Assembly: GCA_963729115.1 (NCBI GenBank)
Contig: CAVSMR010000003.1
Coordinates: 1,302,001 to 1,366,000 of the forward strand
Source: Actinophytocola sp963729115
GTDB taxonomy: Bacteria; Actinomycetota; Actinomycetes; Mycobacteriales; Pseudonocardiaceae
Reading direction: 5' to 3'
DNA length: 64,000 nucleotides
Shown here: piece after piece, positions 58,641 to 64,000 of the stretch
Numbering within the stretch: position 1 is the stretch's first letter
How the letters are laid out: every line of letters begins with the position of its first letter
The notes under the pieces: generated by a model
What the model saw: the letters and a program-made list of their open reading frames with translations, nothing else
Databases searched by the model: none
What the model was told of the DNA's origin: nothing
Program-made: the position numbers and the translations under genes

Positions 58641-60038
58641 ATGCGACGCACAGTGCTGCTGGCGGCCGCCATGTCCACCACCCTGGTGCTGTCCGGCTGC
58701 GTCGGCCAGCAGCAGGAGTCCGACACCGGCCGCAACGCCGACGCCAAGGACGTCGAGCTGTCGATCACGTCGAACTCGGTCAAGGGCGGCAAGAACGACG
58801 CCGGTGCCAAGTGGATCGAGGAATGGGTGATCCCCGAGTTCACCAAGCAGCAGAAGGACAAGGGCGTCAACGTCAAGGTCAAGTTCGACGGCGTCGGGGT
58901 GGACGACGACGAGTACAAGGCCAAGGTGGCGCTGGACTTCGGTACCGACATCGGCGGCGACATCGTCGAGCTCGACGGCATCTGGCTCGGCGAGTTCGCC
59001 CAGGGCGGCCAGATCCGCCCGCTCGAGGACATCGTCGGCAAGGACAAGGTCGACGCCTGGGACGGCTGGGGCCAGATCCCGGATGCGGTGCAGCAGGTCA
59101 GCACGTACGAGGGCAAGCGGTACGGCATCCCGCAGGGCACCGACGGGCGCGTGCTGTTCTTCAACAAGAAGCTGTTCGCCAAGGTGGGCCTGCCCGACGA
59201 CTGGCAGCCGACGAGCTGGGACGAGATCACCGCGGCCGCCGTGTCGCTCAAGTCGCTGCCCGGCGTCACGCCGATGCAGCTCAACGCCGGCACCGCGATG
59301 ACCGAGGCGACGACCATGCAGGGCGTGCTGCCGCTGCTCGCCGGCACCGGCGAGGAGATCAACGCCGACGGCAAGTGGCAGGGCGACACCAAGGGTGTCA
59401 AGTCCGTGCTGGACTTCTACCAGCAGGTCTACGGCGGCAAGCTCGCCGACCCGCTGCTGGCGCAGGAGGCCAAGGGCCGGGACCGCTCCTTCGAGGAGTT
59501 CGCGCAGAACAAGATCGGCATCCTGCTGGAGAGCGACTACTTCTGGCGCTCGGTGGTCGACCCGGACAACGGCGTGGCGAAGATGGCCGACCGGGACACC
59601 GCGGTGGGCTGGGCGAAGATCCCCGCGATGACCCCCGGGTCCGGTGTGGACGGTCAGGACTTCGTCAGCATGTCCGGCGGCGGGCTGCGGGTGATCAACC
59701 CGAAGACCGAGTACCCGCAGCAGGCGTGGGAGCTGCTGCAGTTCATGAACTCGGCCGAGGCGACCAAGGCCTACCTCGACGGCTCGGCGCAGATCACCCA
59801 GCGCGAGGACGTGAACTCCGAGGTCCTCTCCGGCGACCCGATGCTGAGCTTCATCGCCGAGGAGGTCCTGCCGATCACCCGCTTCCGGCCGGGCATCGCG
59901 GAGTACCCGAAGGTGTCGACCGCCTTGCAGCAGGCCACCGCGGACGTGGTCGCCGGCAAGAGCGCCGACGATGCGGCGGCCGCCTACCGGGAGGCGCTCG
60001 TGAAGGCCGTCGGCGAGGACGCGGTCGCCGGTGGTTAG
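58641..60038 (+). CDS. ABC importer substrate-binding lipoprotein (carbohydrate type)
   Basis: The 465 residues start with a lipoprotein signal peptide (LVLSGC, lipobox Cys C20). The mature part is a class I/cluster B extracellular solute-binding protein (GKRYGIPQGTDGRVLFFNKKLFAKVGL, PQQAWELLQFMNSAEATKAYLDGSAQITQRE). Such proteins bind sugars, polyols or glycerol phosphates. Its stop overlaps the first permease by 8 nt. Confidence 0.9.
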   Translation: MRRTVLLAAAMSTTLVLSGCVGQQQESDTGRNADAKDVELSITSNSVKGGKNDAGAKWIEEWVIPEFTKQQKDKGVNVKVKFDGVGVDDDEYKAKVALDFGTDIGGDIVELDGIWLGEFAQGGQIRPLEDIVGKDKVDAWDGWGQIPDAVQQVSTYEGKRYGIPQGTDGRVLFFNKKLFAKVGLPDDWQPTSWDEITAAAVSLKSLPGVTPMQLNAGTAMTEATTMQGVLPLLAGTGEEINADGKWQGDTKGVKSVLDFYQQVYGGKLADPLLAQEAKGRDRSFEEFAQNKIGILLESDYFWRSVVDPDNGVAKMADRDTAVGWAKIPAMTPGSGVDGQDFVSMSGGGLRVINPKTEYPQQAWELLQFMNSAEATKAYLDGSAQITQREDVNSEVLSGDPMLSFIAEEVLPITRFRPGIAEYPKVSTALQQATADVVAGKSADDAAAAYREALVKAVGEDAVAGG

Positions 60039-60960
60039 CGCGCCGCCGGCACCGGCCGAGACGGCGACGCGGCGCCGGCGGGCCCCGGGCGACCGGGACT
60101 CCGCCGGGCTCGGCGTCGGCCGCGCGATCGGGTTCGTCGCGCCGGGGCTGCTGCTGATCGGGCTGTTCCTGATCTTCCCGGCGCTCTGGACGATCTACAT
60201 CGGGCTGACCAACTACACGCTCACCGGCACCACCTCGATCGCGCCCGCGTTCGTCGGGCTGGACAACTTCGCCGAGGCGCTGGACGACGCGCTGTTCGGC
60301 AACGCGTTGTGGCTGACGCTGGTGTTCGTCATCGGCTCGGCCGTGATCGGGCAGAACCTCCTCGGCTTCGCGCTGGCGTGGGTCCTGCGCGGGGCCCGCC
60401 CGTGGCTGCGCCGCACGGTCGAGGCGCTCGTGCTGCTGTCGTGGATCCTGCCGGGCGTCGTCGTCGCGTACCTGTGGATCGCGCTGCTGGACCGGGACGG
60501 CGGCACGCTCGGCGCGCTGCTCGGCTCGCCGGGCACGGCGTGGCTCGTCGAGTACCCGATGGCGTCGCTGATCGTGTTCAACACCTGGCGGGGCACGGCG
60601 TTCTCGATGATGCTGTACGGCTCGGCGCTGGCCGCGGTGCCACCGTCGCAGCTGGAGACCGCGCGCACAATGGGCGCGAGCGGCTGGCAGAGCGTGCGCG
60701 ACGTGGTGTTCCCGCACATCCGCGGGCACGTGCTGACGAACACGCTGCTCATCTCCCTGTGGACGGCCAACGACTTCACGCCGTTCCTGCTCACCGCCGG
60801 CGGGCCGAACCACGAGTCGGAGACGCTGCCGGTGTTCATCTACCAGCAGGCGATCTCGTCGGGTCGGCTGGGCTACGCGGCGGCGATCTCGTTCCTGCTG
60901 CTGCTCGTGAACCTGGTCGTGGCGCTGGTGTACCTGCTGCTGCTGCGGAAGCGCTCGTGA
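60031..60960 (+). CDS. ABC importer permease, UgpA/MalF type
   Basis: The 309 residues have six helices after a basic N terminus of about 30 residues. The EAA loop that contacts the ATPase is in LETARTMGASGWQSVRDVVFPHI. It overlaps the binding-protein gene by 8 nt and the next permease by 4 nt. Confidence 0.9.
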   Translation: MVSAPPAPAETATRRRRAPGDRDSAGLGVGRAIGFVAPGLLLIGLFLIFPALWTIYIGLTNYTLTGTTSIAPAFVGLDNFAEALDDALFGNALWLTLVFVIGSAVIGQNLLGFALAWVLRGARPWLRRTVEALVLLSWILPGVVVAYLWIALLDRDGGTLGALLGSPGTAWLVEYPMASLIVFNTWRGTAFSMMLYGSALAAVPPSQLETARTMGASGWQSVRDVVFPHIRGHVLTNTLLISLWTANDFTPFLLTAGGPNHESETLPVFIYQQAISSGRLGYAAAISFLLLLVNLVVALVYLLLLRKRS

Positions 60961-61778
60961 CGGCCGGGCAGGTGCTGCGGCGCACCGGGTACGTCGCGTT
61001 CATGGCGGCGGTGCTGGCGTTCTTCGCGGTGCCGATGCTGTGGCTCGCGTCCGCGCCGTTCGACTCCGACCCCGGGCTCGGGCTGCAGTGGCCGGACTGG
61101 ACCCTCGCCAACTGGGAGGCCACCTTCGCCCACCCGTACGCGCTGGGCTCGCTGGTGAACTCCATCGTGCTGTGCGTGGTGGCGACCGCGGTGACGACCG
61201 TGCTGGCGACGCTCGCGGCCTACGCGCTGTCCCGGGTGCGGATCCCGGGCCGGGACGCGTTGCTGTACCTGCTGTTGCTGCTCTCCAGCGTCGTCACCGG
61301 GACCGCGGCCATGGTGCCGATCTTCGTGATGATGTTCCAGCTGGGCCTGATCAACTCGCAGTACGCGACCGGCCTGGTGATCGCGGGCGGCATGCTGCCC
61401 GCGGCGATCTTCATCCTGAAGGACTTCATCGACTCGGTGCCCCGCTCCTACGAGGAGTCGGCCCGGGTGTTCGGCGCGTCGCCGACGCAGGTGCTGCTGC
61501 ACGTCGTGCTGCCGGTGGCCCGGCCGGGCATCGCGACGATCCTGGTGTGGGCGTTCGTGCAGGCGTGGGGCAACTTCCTGCTGCCGTTCCTGCTGCTGCG
61601 CGACATCGACGCGCAGCCGGCGGCGGTGCTGCTGACCACGCTCCGGGACGAGGGCGGGAGCGCGAACCTGACGGTGATCCCGGTGTTCTCGCTGCTGTAC
61701 GCGGTGCCCGTGGTGGCGCTGTACCTGTTCGTCAGCAAGCGGTACGGGTTCCGCTTCCACGGAGGGATCAAGGCCTGA
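60957..61778 (+). CDS. ABC importer permease, UgpE/MalG type
   Basis: The 273 residues form six helices. The EAA loop is YEESARVFGASPTQVLLHVVLPVARPG, and the conserved C-terminal phrase FRFHGGIKA is typical of MalG-like subunits. GTG at 60957 overlaps the first permease stop. Confidence 0.9.
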   Translation: MTAGQVLRRTGYVAFMAAVLAFFAVPMLWLASAPFDSDPGLGLQWPDWTLANWEATFAHPYALGSLVNSIVLCVVATAVTTVLATLAAYALSRVRIPGRDALLYLLLLLSSVVTGTAAMVPIFVMMFQLGLINSQYATGLVIAGGMLPAAIFILKDFIDSVPRSYEESARVFGASPTQVLLHVVLPVARPGIATILVWAFVQAWGNFLLPFLLLRDIDAQPAAVLLTTLRDEGGSANLTVIPVFSLLYAVPVVALYLFVSKRYGFRFHGGIKA

Positions 61779-62869
61779 TGGCGGGCATCGAGCTGACCGA
61801 CCTGTCCACTGTGTACCCGAACGGGGTGCGGGCGGTGGACCACCTGTCGCTGTCCGTCGCGGACGGCGAGTTCTTCGCGCTGCTCGGCCCGTCCGGCTGC
61901 GGCAAGACGACACTGCTGCGCACGATCGCGGGCCTGGAGCAGGCCTCGTCGGGTTCGGTGTCGATCGGCGAGGCGGACGTGACGAGGGTCGAGCCGGGCC
62001 GCCGGCGGGCGGCGATGGTCTTCCAGGACTACGCGCTGTTCCCGCACATGACGGTGGCGCAGAACATCGCGTACCCGCTGCGCGTGCGCCGGGCGTCGAA
62101 GGCCGCCCAGCGGGAGGCGGCCGCCCGGACCTCGGACGGGCTGGGCCTGGCCGACCTGCTGGACCGCCGGCCGAACCAGCTGTCCGGCGGTCAGCAGCAG
62201 CGGGTGGCGCTGGCCCGGGCGATCGCGATGGAGGCGGACGTGCTCCTCCTGGACGAGCCGCTGTCCAACCTGGACGCCCGGTTGCGGCTGGAGGCGCGGA
62301 CGTTCCTCAAGCGCCTGCAGCGCGAGCTCGGCCTGACGACGGTGTTCGTGACGCACGACCAGGCCGAGGCGCTGGCGCTGGCCGACCGGATCGCGGTGAT
62401 GGCCGATGGGCGGATCCGCCAGCTGGGCAGCCCGAAGGAGGTCTTCCAGCGTCCGCGGGACACGTTCGTGGCCAACTTCATCGGCTCGACGCCGATGAAC
62501 CTGCTGCCCGGCACGGTCTCCGGTGGTCTGGTGGTGGCGGCCGGCGCGCGGTTGAAACCGCCGGCCGGGCTGGACCTCGCCGAGGGGACACCGGTGACGG
62601 TGGGGATCCGGCCGGAGTACCTGCGCACCTCCCCGGCGGCCACCGCGGAGGGGATGACCGGGACGGTGTCCATCGTGGAGAACCTGGGCGTGACCTCGCT
62701 GGTGACGCTCGAGTGCCCGGGTGAGGTGCTGGTCGGCGTGACGGTCGCCGAGCAGTCGGAGCCGGCGGTGGGCTCGACGGTGACCGCCGTCCCCGACCCG
62801 GGCCGGCTGCTGCTGTACTCCGGCGAGACGGACGAGTTGCTGGGCGAGGCGGCGGTCGCGGCGTCCTGA
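61778..62869 (+). CDS. ABC importer ATPase (UgpC/MsmK type)
   Basis: The 363 residues hold Walker A GPSGCGKTTL, the Q loop VFQDYALFPHMTV, the signature LSGGQQQRVALARAI, Walker B VLLLDEPLSNLDA and the switch His in VTHDQ. A TOBE-like regulatory domain occupies the last 110 residues. The ATG overlaps the preceding stop by 1 nt. The four genes form one operon. Local ATPases of this type are less common than shared ones in actinomycetes, so this transporter is self-contained. Confidence 0.92.
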   Translation: MAGIELTDLSTVYPNGVRAVDHLSLSVADGEFFALLGPSGCGKTTLLRTIAGLEQASSGSVSIGEADVTRVEPGRRRAAMVFQDYALFPHMTVAQNIAYPLRVRRASKAAQREAAARTSDGLGLADLLDRRPNQLSGGQQQRVALARAIAMEADVLLLDEPLSNLDARLRLEARTFLKRLQRELGLTTVFVTHDQAEALALADRIAVMADGRIRQLGSPKEVFQRPRDTFVANFIGSTPMNLLPGTVSGGLVVAAGARLKPPAGLDLAEGTPVTVGIRPEYLRTSPAATAEGMTGTVSIVENLGVTSLVTLECPGEVLVGVTVAEQSEPAVGSTVTAVPDPGRLLLYSGETDELLGEAAVAAS

Positions 62870-62927
62870 GCCGTCCAGCATGTGAAACGCGCGCGATTCC
62901 GTCGGGGGTTGCTGCTTCGATCGGCCC

Positions 62928-63554
62928 ATGGACGTCTCGATCCTCATCGCGTTCGTCGCGGCCAGTGCCGTGATCAGCATCGTGCCCGGGCCCGACATGA
63001 TGTTCATCATCGCCAACGGGGTGGCCCGGGGGAGGGCGGCCGGCGTGGTCGCCGCGGTCGGCATGTCCACCGGCATGGCCGTGCACACGGTCGCCGCGGC
63101 GCTCGGGCTCGGGGCGCTGCTGCAAGCCGCGCCGATGGTGCTCGAAGCCGTGCGGATCGTCGGGGCCGTGTTCCTCTGCTGGCTCGCGATCAGCGCACTG
63201 CGCTCCGCGCGCCAGGTCACCGAGACCGCGCCCGCCCGGTTCGGGGGCCACTCGCTGCGGCGCACCTACGCGATGGCGACCCTGACCAACCTCGCGAACC
63301 CGAAGGTGATCTTCTTCTACATCGCGTTCTTCCCGCAGTTCATCACCGCGGGCGGGTGGCCGACGTCCCTGCAGTTCCTGCTCATGGGCGCGATCCTGAT
63401 CATCGTCGGCCTCGCCGTGGACGCGAGCGTCGGGCTCGCCGCGGGCACGCTGTCGCAGCTCCTGCGCCGGCGGCCCGCGGTGCGGCGGTGGCTCGACCGG
63501 GTGTCAGCCGCGATCTTCGGCGGCCTTGCCATCCGGCTCGTCGTCGACCGGTAG
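62928..63554 (+). CDS. LysE/RhtB-family amino-acid exporter
   Basis: The 208-residue, six-helix protein carries the family opening VISIVPGPDMMFIIANGVARGRAAGV and FLCWLAISALR. It exports amino acids or related compounds; the substrate is unknown. The final 51 nt overlap the 3' end of the convergent GNAT gene. Confidence 0.9.
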   Translation: MDVSILIAFVAASAVISIVPGPDMMFIIANGVARGRAAGVVAAVGMSTGMAVHTVAAALGLGALLQAAPMVLEAVRIVGAVFLCWLAISALRSARQVTETAPARFGGHSLRRTYAMATLTNLANPKVIFFYIAFFPQFITAGGWPTSLQFLLMGAILIIVGLAVDASVGLAAGTLSQLLRRRPAVRRWLDRVSAAIFGGLAIRLVVDR

Positions 63555-64000
63555 CTCGGCCCGCAGCATCCGGTAGACCACCTCGTCGCGCCAGGCGCCG
63601 TCGCGGAAGTAGTACTCGCGCAGGACCGCCTCCCGCACGAAGCCGGCCTTCTCCAGCGCGCGCTGCTCGGCGACGTTGCCGAGCTCGGTCCGCGCCTGGA
63701 TCCGGTTCACCGGGCTGTGCGCGAACAGGTACCGCGCCAGCAGCCGCTGCGCCGTCGTGCCGTAACCCTTGCCGCGGTACTCCTGCCACAGGCTGATGCC
63801 GAACTCGAACACGTGCGAGATCTGCCCGGTCCGCACCATGCCCCAGGAGACGAACCCGATGTCCGTGCCGTCGAGGTAGACCATCAGCACGCTCTTCTCG
63901 TCGCCGAGCAGCCCGTTCTCGGCGAACTGGCGGCGCCACCTCGTGCTGTCGGTGAACCCGCCCCAGTTGAACACGCCGATCTCGTCCGGATCGGTGAACA
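63504..64000 (-). CDS. GNAT-family acetyltransferase, 5'-truncated by the window
   Basis: The frame is open to the last base, reading ...FTDPDEIGVFNWGG before the first internal start, so the gene begins beyond the window. It is of the RimJ/RimL type: the acetyl-CoA loop is YRGKGYGTTAQRLLARYLF and the C-terminal phrase LEKAGFVREAVLREYYFRDGAWRDEVVYRML is typical. Its 3' end overlaps the lysE gene by 51 nt. Confidence 0.88.
   Translation of the reverse strand, partial: FTDPDEIGVFNWGGFTDSTRWRRQFAENGLLGDEKSVLMVYLDGTDIGFVSWGMVRTGQISHVFEFGISLWQEYRGKGYGTTAQRLLARYLFAHSPVNRIQARTELGNVAEQRALEKAGFVREAVLREYYFRDGAWRDEVVYRMLRAELPVDDEPDGKAAEDRG

Noticed and set aside
1..64000. tRNA, rRNA, insertion sequences, prophage or origin of replication
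   Set aside because: No cloverleaf, rRNA sequence, transposase or integrase frame, DnaA-box cluster or dnaA/dnaN neighbour was found by reading.

Overview
The window looks like a chromosomal segment of a very GC-rich filamentous actinomycete, most probably of the family Pseudonocardiaceae (Amycolatopsis-like). This is inferred from the base composition, the many GTG and TTG starts, the gene order around a mycobacterial-style division and cell-wall (dcw) cluster, wag31/DivIVA and SepF as divisome partners, an actinobacterial ileS T-box and a SAM-IV riboswitch. No transposase, integrase, CRISPR array, tRNA or rRNA was seen. Most of it is core genome. The main accessory-looking part is 53.3-56.2 kb.

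Layout. 1-12 kb: a truncated membrane/coiled-coil protein, pyrD, a coiled-coil protein, a Thr/Pro-rich surface-type protein, a ParA-like ATPase, a methyltransferase, DNA polymerase IV, a secreted murein endopeptidase, a small membrane protein, a sirtuin and a PHP hydrolase in one operon, a DUF3040 membrane protein and an aldehyde dehydrogenase. 12.1-17 kb: a reverse-strand MoxR-DUF58-transglutaminase operon. 17.4-41.5 kb: the dcw cluster, mraZ-rsmH-ftsL-ftsI-(SWIM protein, rhomboid)-murE-murF-mraY-murD-ftsW-murG-murC-ftsQ-(DinB-fold protein)-ftsZ-pgeF-yggS-sepF-yggT-wag31-membrane protein. Many junctions are 1-4 nt start/stop overlaps, which suggests translational coupling. 41.5-53.3 kb: T-box-controlled ileS, a YggU protein, a secreted M28 aminopeptidase, a K+/H+ antiporter, an M23 peptidase, sthA, a SAM-IV riboswitch with a cysteine-desulfurase-like enzyme, lspA and an RluA-family pseudouridine synthase.

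53.3-55.8 kb: a small type VII secretion-like module. It has an EspC-like protein with a C-terminal YxxxD signal, a WxG-motif protein, a small acidic protein and two tandemly duplicated DUF3558 lipoprotein genes. The large WxG gene and both lipoprotein genes are broken by frameshifts. 55.9-64 kb: a small acidic protein, an HTH/beta-domain protein, a CehA/McbA-type PHP hydrolase next to a complete carbohydrate-type ABC importer (binding protein, two permeases, ATPase), a LysE exporter and a truncated GNAT acetyltransferase.

How it fits together. The dcw block supplies the enzymes that make UDP-MurNAc-pentapeptide and lipid II (murC, murD, murE, murF, mraY, murG), the septal synthase (ftsW, ftsI) and the Z-ring with its anchors (ftsZ, sepF, wag31). 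MraZ probably autoregulates the block through an array of GTGG boxes spaced 10 bp apart. The least ordinary features are the roughly 290-residue repeat-containing cytoplasmic tail of FtsI, a roughly 97-bp intergenic repeat found twice (a half copy makes three), a long hairpin between mraZ and rsmH, and the duplicated, frameshifted secretion-like module.
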